64,000 bases of DNA from Viola odorata (GCA_963691705.1 OY829546.1:30846040-30910039), one strand, 5' to 3'; shown: positions 44,549 through 56,281, counted from the first letter of the stretch. A program made the numbers and translations. The notes: generated by a model not told the origin, from the sequence alone.

Positions 44549-46535
44549 GCGGTACGTGTGTGTCACGGTGGATCCATATGGTCAGAATGATGAGAAGCGC
44601 ACTCAGACTATGGACAAGATGGTACCCGTACCAGTTAACAGGATCAAGGAGGCAAATTTCCTGGTTAGCGAAAAGCTCAGCCCCTAGGAAAACCTCTAAT
44701 TAGCTCGACTATTGAACAAATGTAAAGGAGAATTCGCATGGAAGCCTGCGGATATGCCTGGCATCTCGCGAGAAGTGGCGGAACACCGACTTAACGTCGA
44801 TCCATGTGTCAAGCTCGTCCAGCAGAAACGACGAGCATTTTCCACAAAAAAGGCGTTAGCCGTTGATAAGGAGGTGATGAAGCTCCTAGGGGCAAGTTTC
44901 ATTCGCGAAGTCCAATATCCAACCTGGTTGGCTAATCCAGTTCTTATTCCGAAGCCTAATGGAGATTGGCGTATGTGCATCGACTTCACTGACCTGAACG
45001 ATGCCTGCCCTAAAGATTGCTACCCATTCTCTCGAATCGACCAGCTAGTCGATCAGACCGCTGGGTACGCGTATCTAAGCTCGCTAGACGCCAACTCCGG
45101 GTATCATCAAATCCCTATGGCCGTCGAGGATGAAGAAAAGACCACCTTCATCACTCCAAAAGCCACCTACTGCTACACGGCGATGCCGTTCGGGCTGAAG
45201 AACGCTGGAGCAACTTTCCAACGTATGGCGAATAAAATATTTAAAAAGCAGATCGGAAAGAGCGTGGAAGCCTACGTTGATGACATACTGGTCAAAAATC
45301 GAAGCTTCAAGGACCACTTGCTCGATTTGAAAGAAGTTTTTGATGTGATGAGAGAGTACCAGATGAAGCTGAATCCCCGTAAATGCATGTTTGCATTCCA
45401 AACGGGTAAATTTTTGGGCTATGTGGTAAGTCAGAAAGGTATCCAGCCCAACCCCTCGAAAGTTAAAGCTATCCAAGACATGATATCTCCTCGAACTGTT
45501 AAAGAGGTGCAAAAGTTGACAGGGCGTGTTATCGCCCTAGGACGGTTTATCTCCAAGCAGGGCGAGAGATGCCTCCCATTTTTCAAAGTCATTCGCAAGA
45601 AAGCCCCTTTTGGGTGGACAACGGAATGTGAAGAGGCTTTTATGAGCTTGAAAGCCTATTTATCATCCGACCTGGTGTTGACAAGGCCAGAACCGGGCGA
45701 CACCCTATACTTATACCTCGGCGTCACCGACGAAGTGGTTAGTGTCGTCCTCGTTCGAGACGACAACCGTCTGCACCACCCTGTCTACTTCGTAAGTCAC
45801 GTCTTGAAAGATGTTGAGCTGCGATACGCTCGCATTGAGAAAATAGCGTTTGCGCTAATTCAAGCCACGCGGAAAATGGACAGATACTTCCAAGCCCATC
45901 CTGTCATCGTACTTACTGACCAGCCTTTGAGAAGGATATTCCAGAAACCTGAGTCGTCGGGAAGAATGCTGATTTGGGCTATCGAACTCGAGCAGTACGG
46001 GTTGCGATATAAAAATTGACCCTCCATGAAAGCCCAAGTCCTAGCAGACTTCATAGCCGAGTGCACCTTCACAGAGGACCCGTTAACGGACCTATCGGAA
46101 GAGGAAAAAGATGATTTGGACCTCCCGTTCCCTGAAACCTACACTAACTTGTGGGTTGTTCATGTGGATGGAGCCAAAAATCAAGATCTAGCCGGAGCCG
46201 AAATCTTCATAATCGGGCCACATGACATGCAGATACGATACACCATTAGAATACTGCAGCCATTATCCAATAACGCAGCAGAGTATGAGGCGTTACTGGC
46301 TGGGCTCAGGATAGCGAGAAGTTTTTCCACCAAGGCCATACATGATACGGGAATGATGGGAGACTTGCGACTAAAGATTTGTGGAGATTCTAAATTGATA
46401 ATACACCAAGTCTTGGGACACTCTCAGGCTAGAGAGCCCATCATGGTTCAGTACCTCGCTAAAGTGAAGCGTGAATTGTTGGAAATAAAGAAAAGTGGCA
46501 TGTAGGTCAGCTTTGAGCATATTCCCCGAGAGGAT
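44549..46535 (+). pseudogene. pol: RT with gypsy-type and archaeal-type RNase H (Tat-B)
   Basis: One frame from about 44700. RT: ALAVDKEVMKLLGASFIREV, WRMCIDFTDLNDACPKDCY and catalytic YVDD at 45273-45284. First RNase H: YLYLGVTDEVVSVVLV, HPVYFVSHVLKDVELRYARI, FALIQATRKMDRYFQ. TGA at 46017-46019. Second, archaeal-type RNase H: LWVVHVDGAKNQDLAGAEI (about 46151), NNAAEYEALLAGLRIARSF and KICGDSKLIIHQVLGHS. TAG at 46503-46505. The double RNase H is a hallmark of the Tat clade. Apart from the two stops the RT block is intact; this is the best-preserved RT in the window. Confidence 0.92.
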
Positions 46536-47912
46536 AACGCTGAGGCAGACGGCCTGGCCAAACTCGCTGTAAATCCGAACGTGTCCATACCTAAGGGCGT
46601 ATACTACCGAGAGATATCGGTACCTTCCTTCATAGAAGAGAAAGCATCGCTGTGCGTGGAAGAAATTGAAAATGACTGGCGAATCCCCGTAATAAAATAC
46701 TTGAAACATGAGGAGTTACCTGCGGACAACGCTGAGAAAAAGAAAGTGCTAAAGCAAGTGGCACGATGCACATACTACGACGGGGAACTGGTTCGGAGAT
46801 GCTTCTCTCACCCAGCCGCCAAGTGTATAACAGAGTAAGAGGGTCTTCACACCTTGCCAGAAATCCATGAAGGGATATGCGGCATGCACGCAGCAGGCGA
46901 CACCTTGGCCATGCAAGTCTTCAGGTCCTGATTCTACTGGCTTACTATTCGAAGAGATTGCCATAATTATGTAAGGACATGTCAGAAATGTCAGGAGTTC
47001 TCCAAGATTCCTCGACAGCCCGCTACGGAAATCTCTGAAATTATGGCCCCCTATCCTTTCGCGAAATGGGGGATCGATATCCTAGGACCATTTCTAAAGG
47101 CAAGGTCTCAACTAAAGTTTGTGGTCGTGGCGGTAGATTACTTCACAAAATGGGTAGAAACGGAAGCGGTTGCCAACATCACAACGGAGAGAATTTGGCG
47201 TTTCTTTAAACACCAAGTTATTATGAGGTTCGGTGTACCCCGTGTCCTAGTCAGCGATAACGGGACGCAATTCACCAGCCGGTTCTTTAGAGATCAATGC
47301 GCGAAATTCCAGATCGAACAAAGGTTCTCTTCCGTGGCTCACCCGCAGACCAATGGTCAAACGGAGGTGACGAATCGAAGCATTCTCAGCGCCATAAAGA
47401 AAAACCTGGAAGGGTCTAAAAAGAAATGGGCAGACGAGATGCGATACGTGATGTGGGCGTACCGCATGACCGTTAAAGCCAACACTGGGGAAACGCCTTT
47501 CGTACTAGCCTTCGGCACTGAGGCCATCACACCGGTGGAGATCGGTACTTTAAGCCTGCGAGTGGCGTACTTCAGGGAGGAGCTGAACGAGGAAAGGTTA
47601 CGAGCAAACCTTGATGCGTTACTAGAATGACATGAGGAAGGCCTTCTGAAAACGCTCTATTATAAACAAAAAATGTCGCGTTATCACAATAGGCACGTCA
47701 AAGAACGGCTGCTGAAAGCAGGTGACTTGGTACTTAGAGACAAACGAGCCGCCGGACAGCGTATGTGGAAACTCAGTCCGAACCAGGACGGCCCATACTG
47801 CGTTACTCGCGTTATAAGAAAGGGAGCATATCACTTGGAAACACTTGACGGTACTCCCTTACCCAACTCTTGGAATATTGCTCGTTTGAAATTATACCAT
47901 GCTAGATCTTGA
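46536..47912 (+). pseudogene. pol: integrase (Tat-B)
   Basis: Zinc domain HEGICGMHAAGDTLAM (about 46870) and RTCQKCQEFSKIP (about 46976). Core: PYPFAKWGIDILGPFLKA, VVVAVDYFTKWVETEAV, VSDNGTQFTSRFF and HPQTNGQTEVTNRS, giving the D, D and E positions. C-terminal part: GPYCVTRVIRKGAYHLET, ending ARLKLYHARS at TGA 47910-47912. In-frame stops at 46836-46838, 46929-46931 and 47628-47630 inactivate it. The catalytic core (47043-47627) itself is uninterrupted. Confidence 0.92.
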
Positions 47913-48028
47913 TATATCTCTGCACCTTTCTGCTAATGCCAGCCCTAACGTGTACTAACACTCGAATAGAGAATGTTCTTGTGTGTTTTGTGGTTGTTGA
48001 CTATGCGCAGATGATAAATGAAGAAAGG

Positions 48029-48537
48029 TGCCAGGAGTGAAAAGTCCTATCCTTGTGATGACCGGTCCTGATCAGACGGCTCACTAAGTGAGGGCACGCC
48101 CTGGCAGACCTAAAAATAAGTGTCGGAAGTGAAAATTTCTATCCTTGGGGGCAGCCGCGCTAACACAGGCGGGCCGCCAAGACGAGGCACGTTCCGACAC
48201 CCCCGGGAGTGCAAAGTCCTATCCTTGTGGCAATCGTGCTAACACAGACGGCCCACCAAGATGAGGCACGTCCCGGATTCTCTGGGAGTGAAAAGTTCTA
48301 TCCTTGTAACCGGGCTAACACAGACGGTTCACAAAGACGTGGCACGCCCCAGAGAGATAGAAACTCCATCCTAGAAGTGAAAAGTCCTATCCTTGTGATT
48401 TCCAAGATAATACAGACGACTCACTAAGTGAGGGCACGACTCCGGGATGCTAGGTCAACGCCTGGATATGAAATGTCCTATCCGTGTGAAGGCTGGTCTT
48501 GATCAGACAACTCACTAAAATGAGGCACTGTCTGGGC
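48029..48537 (+). repeat. array of six diverged hairpin units (Tat-B)
   Basis: Same order and length (509 bp) as in Tat-A. Closing stems: unit 1 TGCCAGG (48029) with CCTGGCA (48100); unit 2 GTGTCGGAA (48120-48128) with TTCCGACAC (48192-48200); unit 3 CCGGGA with TCCCGG; unit 4 TCTCTGGG (48279-48286) with CCCAGAGA (48348-48355); unit 5 imperfect; unit 6 GCCTGGA with TCTGGGC (48531-48537). Starts 117 bp after the integrase stop. In unit 4 the inner stem is extended by AACCG with CGGTT. Confidence 0.85.
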
Positions 48538-49509
48538 CGACCGTGGAAATTTGGGAATACGGAAAGAAATCGCGAAATCCCAGCGAGTAACCAGATGAGA
48601 AATCCCTGGTGAAGATGGCTGGTTGAGAAAGCGACATGGATAATACTGACGACTCTTGGATATGGAGGCGCGACGGCTCTTAAACGGTAATTAATGTTTA
48701 ATTATAGCATAATATTTTGACTAATGCTCTAAAACATCGACTGAGAGTATGCAGGATCTTGTGAAAGCGAGGGAAAAATTGACACCCGCGCAAGTGATAA
48801 CATCGTGAGGACTGCCATGGTGATAGGTGCATGGGCAATCGCTACAGTTCTTGCCGCCTCGGTTAAGGAAATACAGTCAGGGGAGCGCACGTGAACGACC
48901 CCCTTGGATATCTATTATTACGGAAGGGGATAAGTCTGCGTTTGTTTACATGGAATTCTTCATCTATAAGGAATTTGTCGTCGTCGGTTGAGAATACCTG
49001 CGTCAGCACGATGCCCTTATGAAAATGCTCATCCTAGGCGAAGTCTCATCGATGGAGGTATCTCTTCAAGCGGTGTAATGCCTCCGGAAGGATATTGCCG
49101 CTTAGATGGCGCGTGCGGGCATACGCCACGCGTCGTGGATAATATTGATTAGGAGCCACTTCTATGAGTTCTACTTCTGAAATTATCTGCTGAGTAGCGT
49201 TATTCTACACCGGCATTGGAAGATGCATGGTTAAGTCATGTCGCGATATCTAGCGTGGAATTTGTTATCAATGTTTGTCATCCTGCAGAGTGTAGGGTGA
49301 CACTATGGTGATCTCATCCTCTAGCAGAATGATGTTACCCCCCATGACAACTATCTTATCGTGAAAATTCAAAGAAAAAGAGATGGTGGGAAAGGGACCA
49401 GTTACGAAAAGAAATAATATATATACGAACTGTTCGAAAAACCCTCAAGGAGCTACAAAAAGGCAAAAAACCCTCAAGAGTAAAAAACAAAAAGGGGTGA
49501 TAACAACGC
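48538..49509. other. spacer between hairpin array and antisense gene D (Tat-B)
   Basis: About 970 bp without a supported gene. The part nearest 49509 probably holds the 3' untranslated end of antisense gene D. Short purine-rich A runs (AAAAGAGATGG at 49376; AAAAACAAAAAGG at 49483) are the only features noted. Confidence 0.55.
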
Positions 49510-51843
49510 CTATCGCGCGCCAGCCTCGCTGTCCCCTTGTCCCTCGTTACCCCCCATTCTCTCTTGACGAAACTGGTCATCCTTAAAACTCCTTGATCTC
49601 CTCCGAAAGGCGTCAATGAGGGCCTCAACGTCATACACGTCTTCTCCATAAATTTCCACGAAACAGTCAGACATGATACGGGCCGTATTCTCAGCGAACC
49701 ACTTGCCCTTCTCGGATGATTCTTTCTCTAGTACGGCTTTTTCCTCTTGCAATGCCGCCTTTGCAGCCTCAAGGTCAGACACCTTGACGGCCTCTCGCAC
49801 CCTGGCCACCTCCAAATCTTTCTTGGCCATCGCCAAATCTACCACCAACCTTTGGCATTTCCCCGACAACCTCTTCTTTTCTTCTCGCTCCTTAGCGAGC
49901 TCGTCGGAAGCAAGAGAGGTGACCTCCTGCGACATATACTGGGACCAGTAGTGAAACTGGGAGAAACCAGAAAATAAGGTGGAATGTACGAAAGCCAACT
50001 GCTCGTCAACAGGTCAGGAAAGAAACGCCTCCTTCTCCTCGGGAGACGTTAACGCGTGAGCAGCCAAAAAAGAAGAAATTCATGCTGAGCTATCTCCCCC
50101 AGCGGTCGCAAACCCAACTCTACGCAAGTTGCTCAAGTTAACCTGATGGGTAACGAGCCCAGACTCCCCCAACGAACTTAGATCAACCATCATATGAGGC
50201 ATGTTATCACTACTAGGGCGATACATCGAGGTGCTGGAAGGAACAAAGTGCAGGTTAAGAGGAGAGGGAGGTTGGCTGGAAGAAGTACCCCTATGAAACC
50301 CAAAAGAACCGTGAGACTGAAAGGGCGAAAAATTGACCCCCGTAAAGTCCTCAGTAAACCCCAGGACAGTGGAATAGGAAAGAGGAAGTGTGGAGTTAAG
50401 AGAATTGGGCAAAGCGTCAAAAGACCCGGAAACACCCATAGTCCCTAAAGGGTCAGAACACTGGCCGCTAAGAGGCGACATCAAAGCAAAAAGGGCAGCA
50501 TTATCCCCTGAACTGATAACAGGATTCATTGCCGGACTCGCGTTTTCCCCATCGGGTCACTGCCTCTTGCCAGTACGTCGAAGTACACGGCCTAGGTCCA
50601 TGTCGCCCGATGACGGTAACTGGGTAGGGGCGACAATGGTATCCTGCAGAGAAACCGCGAGTAAGACGGATAAGAAAATAAAAGAAAGCATCAAGGAGCG
50701 TTAAGAAGTAGTGACTGAAACAGTGCGAGCATAAAATAGACACATACACTGACAGTATCGCCGACCGCATCTGAAGAAAGAGTAAGGGCGGCAATGCGCA
50801 CTGTCTTTCTCTTTTTCTTCTTTGGGGGAGCCCGGGAAGAAGATGTTGGAATAGGAGCAACGACAATGGATACAACCGGGGCAGAAACAGGAATGGTGAC
50901 GGATCCCTCGCCAGCCGCGGAAGAAGGCACTTGGATGGGGTTTACAGTCACAGTAGATGATATGACTAGAGTAACAGTGGTAACGGCAGAGATAGCGGCA
51001 GTGGCAGTTTCCTCTCTCCTCTTTAAAGCCCTCCGCTCTCGTCTCCTAACGCTTTTCGACTTTCGATTAGGATCAGGAGCTGCACAATCACGACAAAATG
51101 TTAGCGTTAGTACTGCCGGAAGTAACAAAGAAAATGACACAACACTCACTCTCAATACAGGCTCGAATGTCAGTGCCGCAAGCCAACTTGCGAGTATGAA
51201 TGTAAATGTCCAACTCGAGCAGTTTGTCTAACCAGCCTTGTTTAGGCTGAGGAAGAGCCTTCCAACGACCCCAGGCACTGTCCTTGATATCATGGTTAAA
51301 ACCAGTCTGCCACTAGGGGCTTGGTAGCTCGATAACAAAAAATTCATTCTTCCAATCTTCAATGGAAGACTCAAGGTGCAGGAATTTCCAGGTGAAGGGT
51401 TTAAGAGTATCATCATCATAACGGGGTGATATTGCTATCACACCCCTACGGCTATACAATTGGAAAAGAGATTTAAGTAATAAAAGGGAAGGAGAGGTTA
51501 TCCCTTTGTATCTACAGAGTTCTAGAAACGCATAAACGCAACAGTATGCGTTAGGAGCCAACTGAACGGGATTCACATCCAGAGCAACAAACAGCTTTCC
51601 GATAAAAGGATCAAGAGGGAACTTGAAGCCATAGCCAAACATCTTGGCATACAAGAGCCTGCTATTACCAGGCATTACACTATTAAGGCGAAGTGAATTA
51701 GAAGCAACAGAAGGCTTATAATCCTCAGGGATATCGACATTGTGCTTAGACAAATGATCTTGAAGCATAGATGAGGAGGTGATGGTAGTGGCAGTATTCT
51801 CAATTTTTTCCTCATCAACAGACTTAGTATGAATCCTAGCCAT
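49510..51843 (-). pseudogene. antisense gene D: Transposase_28-like N-terminus with coiled coil (Tat-B)
   Basis: Start ATG 51841-51843 (MARIHTKSVDEEKIENTA). Exon 1 is open for about 175 codons with the Transposase_28-like region (YAKMFGYGFKFPLDPFIGKL; VQLAPNAYCCVYAFLELCRY; RGVIAISPRYDDDTLKPFTW) before a stop near 51313. Intron 1 is 70 bp (51080-51149, GTGAGTG...GTGCAG), the same length as in Tat-A; intron 2 is about 50644-50747 (GTATGTG...CTGCAG). Exon 2 has RRRERRALKRREE and KKKKRKTVR; exon 3 a Ser/Pro/Gly-rich part; the C-terminus a coiled coil (AKERE EKKRLSGK; LEAAKAALQEEKAVLEKESS) and VEIYGEDVYDVEALIDAF. Intron conservation supports transcription from the minus strand. Confidence 0.78.
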
Positions 51844-52160
51844 GGTAAAAATAAAGAAAAAGATGAAGAAGATGGCAGATGAGGATAGAAGTACCTTTTT
51901 GGAGGAAAAACTCAGAACGCCCAGACGGTGGAAAGAAAAAACACAAGTCGGCTCGAGAGGGAGAAGCAAAAATGAAATAACAAAAGAGGGAAAAATAACA
52001 TGTATTGGGTTTTATAACCCTAGTGGTCAGCCAAAACGACTGTTGCAACCGTCGTCGCCTAGAAAAGACGTGAGCAATGAGTACAACCCTAGAAAAGTGA
52101 AAAGACGCCTCGATCTCGTCAGTTCCTAGGGCACGGTAATCCCTAGCGTCTCCACGAACA

Positions 52161-52169
52161 GACACGTGT
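52161..52169 (-). promoter_or_regulatory. G-box/ABRE-like element upstream of antisense gene D (Tat-B)
   Basis: GACACGTGT about 320 bp upstream of the ATG, conserved with Tat-A 8432-8440, followed in both by the ATCATGACTTCTC block on +. Confidence 0.55.
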
Positions 52170-52515
52170 ATTCTAGCCATCATGACTTCTCTCTCGCATT
52201 AAAGAGGGGATCCCGAGCATTAAATGCTCAGACAAGTGGAATCGACTTTCAAATCAAAACAAGCGCGGCAACGAAGAGACAAAAATATAGTGGCGCAACG
52301 TTAACTCTACGGACAACTGTTACAATAACGTGAAAGAAAGAGATAGTGCAACAAAGATCAATCATTATTCGAAGGGGGATTCTAAACGCCGTCACAAGCC
52401 AGGCGTTATTAATTATTACAAACCGAATGGGATCAATGTTCGGAATAAAAAGAAAGAATGACTAATGGAGATGAGAGGAGCTCTTGACATTCTCCGCGGC
52501 ATCAGCACCGTCTGA

Positions 52516-53826
52516 TTACGGGAGCACCGCGGCATTGCACCTATCGCCTTCCTCCTCCTCTCCTGAAGAAAGGAAACCTTCCTCACTCGTGTCTATTTCA
52601 TTCATTTTTTTAGAGGCATAATCGACTATCTTAGCCGGATCAAAGGACCCAACGTGATAGTAGTCCGCGAATCCGGCGGTAAAGGCCCGCGTGACTCTCT
52701 TCTTCCACCAGTTTATCTTTGAAGGCACCTTTGCCAGATCCGCGTTACAAGCCGATATCTCTTCACGAAGAAGAGAATTTCTTTTGTCTGCCGACACCAG
52801 CTCTGCCTCTAGCAACCCAACCTTGGCCTCCCCCTTAACCAGCTCTGCCTCTAGCAACCCAACCTTGGCCTCCCCCTTAACCGAATATCTCACCCGCTAG
52901 GAAGGCCGTCGGCTGATCTCGCGACAACGGGTCCGACACCCCTAAGGCACGAAGCCCGTCAGTGCCTAAGGTTGACAAATCCAACCGGTAAGAAGGAACT
53001 CCTTGAGGACCCTGAGGGGAAAGATTGGCGATAATGGAGGGAGAAGAATAACGATTGGGGACCCCCTATCGGTGTGTCAGGAAGCACGCTCGAGTCGGGA
53101 GCCGACATGACCACATCAGGAATACAAGAAGAAATATGAGAGTCAGGGGCGTTAGTCGGTGGAAGCGAATCCGCTGCTAATGGAACTTTAGTAACCTTGG
53201 GAGGAGCGCCAGTTGACGCCTCAACAACCTTTGCTGTTTCAGAAGTACTCGCCACAGTAGAGACGTCAATTACCATGGTAGGGACGTCGCCGACCTTTTT
53301 AAAAGAAACCTCAGCAGTCATATTATTTTTCTCCACCCTGAGTTTCTTCCGTTGAGCTAAGGAAGAATGACGAAGCTCTGTCTCGATATCCATTTCCTCG
53401 CTATCGCTGTCAATTATCCTAGCTGTAGGACGACTCGAAGTTGCTCCTTTACCCCGAACAGGTAGCCAATTATCAAGGAAGCGAGAGGCTCGGGCAGAGA
53501 TGCCGCGCCCTCCCCCTGCAACTGTCTTAGTTCTCCTCTTTTTTGGTGGAATATTCTGACGGTTGGAACCCTCGGGCGGTGGAGAAGCCGGTAGCATTTA
53601 GAGTGGTATGACGTTTAAAGGAACGTCATTCCCCTCAGACGATTGACCCTCAGCGTTTTCTACCAACGAAGCGTATTAGAACAGGGAGATAGTTGGGGGG
53701 AAAGAAAACACCTTGACCCTCTAATTCAGCCCTCAGAATCATTTTGCATAAGAAAATACTACGCATCCTTTCGATTTCTGGATCTAGAGGCCTCTGAAGA
53801 CCCCCGGTAGCTCTAGTGCGGCTCAT
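52516..53826 (-). pseudogene. antisense gene C with internal deletions (Tat-B)
   Basis: Start ATG 53824-53826 (MSRTRATGGLQRPLDPEIER). After VFFPPNY the sequence jumps to the 3' end of the intron found in Tat-A, so most of the Transposase_28-like domain is gone. The middle block (52959-53597) has NIPPKKRRTKTVAGGGRG, RASRFLDNWLPV and a Ser/Thr/Val-rich stretch. The C-terminal block keeps LLREEISACNADLAKVPSKI, FDPAKIVDYASKKMNEID and an acidic tail, but part of the coiled coil is deleted and a 14-residue unit KGEAKVGLLEAELV is duplicated in tandem (about 52797-52880). Non-functional. Confidence 0.75.
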
Positions 53827-54061
53827 ATTGAACCAGTAAAAGAAAAACCCGAGCGAAGGAGAAGCAAAATACCTTGAAGGAGAAAACAATGAGTAGACCA
53901 CCGGCGCCGACGAATGGTTGAAGGAATTTCCCTTGAGTAGAAGAAGAAGTAGAAAGAGAGTATAACAGAGGAAAATTTGAAGCGCGAGTAAAAGTGTGAG
54001 AAGAAAGCAGTTATTCCCTTTTAAAGGTCAAACTCAGCAACTGAGCGACCTGTGAGAATAA

Positions 54062-54091
54062 GACACGTGCAAAGTAAAAAGTGACACGTGG
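54062..54091 (-). promoter_or_regulatory. paired G-boxes upstream of antisense gene C (Tat-B)
   Basis: GACACGTGC (54062-54070) and GACACGTGG (54083-54091), followed further right by GGATATAAATGC (minus strand), the same module as Tat-A 11136-11206. Confidence 0.52.
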
Positions 54092-54319
54092 AACGGCCTC
54101 AGAGGAATATTTATGACTAAGCATTTATATCCTTGAGGAAAGGCGGTTAGCGATTGAAAAATGAAGAATGGTTGCATTGAGCGATAACCAATCGCTCAGC
54201 GTTAACTATCTAAGGGTCGTAGAAGTTAACGCAGAATATAACAAGAAAGCAAGCACCAACAATGTTATTTTATTCATGATAAGCCATACGGCATCTACAA
54301 TATGCATGGTGTGTGAAGA

Positions 54320-54701
54320 TTAATCCTCTTCAGGCCAGTAGGAAGGCCAGTATCTCCATCCGAGGACGAAAACTCCTTGTCAGGGCTCGTCAGCCCCTTT
54401 CTCTTGACTCCCTTTTAGTAGCGGGAACCACTACCTCGACACCGATGCCGCTGGAGGAACCCCTTTCCATGAAACGATCGATGTGAGGAAACAGTTCATC
54501 CCCCCTCCGAACAGCAGGGACATAGAGGTCTAACGGCACGCCGGCTGCCTCGAAGGTTTTTCTCTTTGATCTCTTGTGACCTTTGGGTCGGGCAGGTCAC
54601 CTTTTCAGGCGCGGCGAAGGAGGATCATCGGAATCCGGCGAAGTCAGAGGAGTTAGTGGGGACTCGCACTCAATGGCATTTCCGAAAATTGAATCAACCA
54701 T
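54320..54701 (-). pseudogene. antisense gene B remnant (Tat-B)
   Basis: ATG 54699-54701 (MVDSIFGNAIECESPLTPLT), then SPDSDDPPSPRLKR and a stop. Further left, in another frame, VDRFMERGSSSGIG matches Tat-A, and the end YWPSYWPEED-TAA (54320-54322) corresponds to YWSSYWADDD. Strongly degraded; family unknown. Confidence 0.5.
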
Positions 54702-55234
54702 GGAATTTTAAGCAATCTCAATGGAGAAATGTAAAGAAGAAGATGAATAGGAAAAAGAAGAAAAAATTTCATCAAATAGCCAAAGCGAAGAGGACATCCC
54801 GCTTTCTCGCGCGACCTTTGAGAAAGGTCAATGCGCTTCGAGAAGAATGATCTTAATTGCAGAAGCAGATCCTGTGATCGCGCCTGTTAAAATATCTCAC
54901 TAATCAAGAGACACCGAAAAACTGCCCAATCAGTTGATACTGAAGAGGCGGAGCGAAGTCAATGCGGAACGGTTCACAAGAGTAACTGTTGCTACCTGAC
55001 GACCAAGAAAAAGCAAGCTATGCAGAAGTTCAACCAATGGCGGACTCATTTTCAGTTGGGCTGATGTGGCACTCAATTGAAACGTTAACTAGCACGTTGC
55101 GAAAAGAAGGAAGAAAAAATGCAAGGTAACGAAAAGATACTTTATTTATGGCCTAACGGCCCGAAACATACATCCGCCTACACACTGAGAACGTACAAAA
55201 GAAGATAAAGGGAAGCGATGATGGCAGCGAGCGG

Positions 55235-55618
55235 TCAAGCATTGGACCCGACATCGTCCTCCCCCGGCACCACAGGAACCTCCCTCAGCATATCTGCAAC
55301 AGAGGTCAGTTCAGAGGAACAGACCCTCATTCCCTTCAAGCAGCACCCCAACATGTCTTTCCTATGTCGCAGCATGGTGACCACCACCTCGATGCGGGAG
55401 ACGGTGGCAGCCAGCTTCGTCACGCTCTCCAAGGGGCTGAAGTCCTCTAGGGAAGTCCCCAGCTGCCTGGACAAGAGCGGGGCCATCATCCCCTGCAGCT
55501 CCATGATATCCTCAGAGGTCTTCCTTACCATGTTTTCCAAACAATCAACATCAGCCTCGGTCAAATTCTTCAGAGTGTGGGCTTTGGAGAGCAAGAAGTT
55601 TCTGGTTAGTTCGTCCAT
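55235..55618 (-). CDS. antisense gene A: intact 127-residue helical protein (Tat-B)
   Basis: Uninterrupted: MDELTRNFLLSKAHTLKNLT at the start, SLEDFSPLESVTKLAATVSR in the middle, GEDDVGSNA at the end. The same length as the Tat-A copy, with about 85% residue identity and no indel, although the neighbouring antisense genes and gag-pol of both elements are broken. Predicted helical by composition; no known domain. TATA box and G-box upstream are conserved. Purifying selection during the life of the family is plausible but not measured. It may act on the element's expression or on host silencing; nothing in the sequence decides this. Confidence 0.73.
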   Translation of the reverse strand: MDELTRNFLLSKAHTLKNLTEADVDCLENMVRKTSEDIMELQGMMAPLLSRQLGTSLEDFSPLESVTKLAATVSRIEVVVTMLRHRKDMLGCCLKGMRVCSSELTSVADMLREVPVVPGEDDVGSNA

Positions 55619-55676
55619 AGTGAAAATGCCAAAAGAAGTGCTAAAAAAGATGAGAAATTTGTGCAGTGAAAGTTCA

Positions 55677-55718
55677 AATTTATAGGCCTAAGTAGGAAGC
55701 AACTGAGGACACGTGTCC
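55677..55718 (-). promoter_or_regulatory. TATA box and G-box of antisense gene A (Tat-B)
   Basis: GGACACGTGTCC (55707-55718) and GGCCTATAAATT (55677-55688, minus strand), same order and nearly the same spacing as in Tat-A. Confidence 0.68.
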
Positions 55719-55827
55719 CTCGAAAGCCGTGCCACCCCGATAACTCGAGAACCGTCAAGCACGACACGGGAACGAGAAGAAGCGTTAGCCCTTGGTAAAC
55801 ACTCGGGCTCATTTTCAGTTGGGCTTG

Positions 55828-56281
55828 TGATAACAATTAAGGCAATTCCAAGGGTATTTCCGTCTTCACACTAGCGTTGAGACCGGAACCCTACAGTGCC
55901 AGCCGGGCGTCAGCCGTGGAGGTTGCCGCCCCCTTTTTGAAGAGAAGAGCCTTGGGATGGTCGACATCAGCGGGGGGTGTTATCTACTCATACGCACGAC
56001 GTCATCCCATCCCAGGTCAGCCATGACGTCACTTGAGGCGTTATCTTCCCAAGATAACGCCCACGCTCTGCCTATAAATACCCCACCATTCGAAACGAGA
56101 GGTAAGCCTAAGATTGCTACTCGAACCTCTGCTAGTTGGAACAACCTTACTAACTTAAGCATCGGAGTGTCTACGCCGGAGCCCTCCCTCCGACGCTTTG
56201 CAGGTACACTCGACGGCAACTACAGTGCCTCCGAGCGGCCATAATCCTTACCCTGATCCTCCAGAAGTCCGAATCTTATCA
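55828..56281 (+). repeat. 3' LTR of Tat-B
   Basis: 454 bp, TGATAACAAT...CTTATCA. Compared with the 5' LTR it has six G instead of a 23-G run, an intact TGACGTCACTT box, a perfect 11-bp dyad GGCGTTATCTT/AAGATAACGCC (56037-56061) and lacks about 19 bp next to it. TATA region GCCTATAAATACC near 56071. Confidence 0.93.

Larger units (their letters stand above)
41932..56281 (+). mobile_element. Tat-B: complete Tat-lineage Ty3/gypsy retrotransposon
   Basis: 14350 bp with TG...CA LTRs of 490 and 454 bp and a perfect 5-bp target duplication CCTCC (41927-41931 and 56282-56286). Sense strand: primer site, gag, RT, two RNase H domains, integrase. Then the hairpin array and antisense genes D, C, B and A. 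The protease is deleted and gag-pol has stops and shifts, so it cannot move by itself. LTR indels and mostly transition differences indicate an old insertion. Confidence 0.95.
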
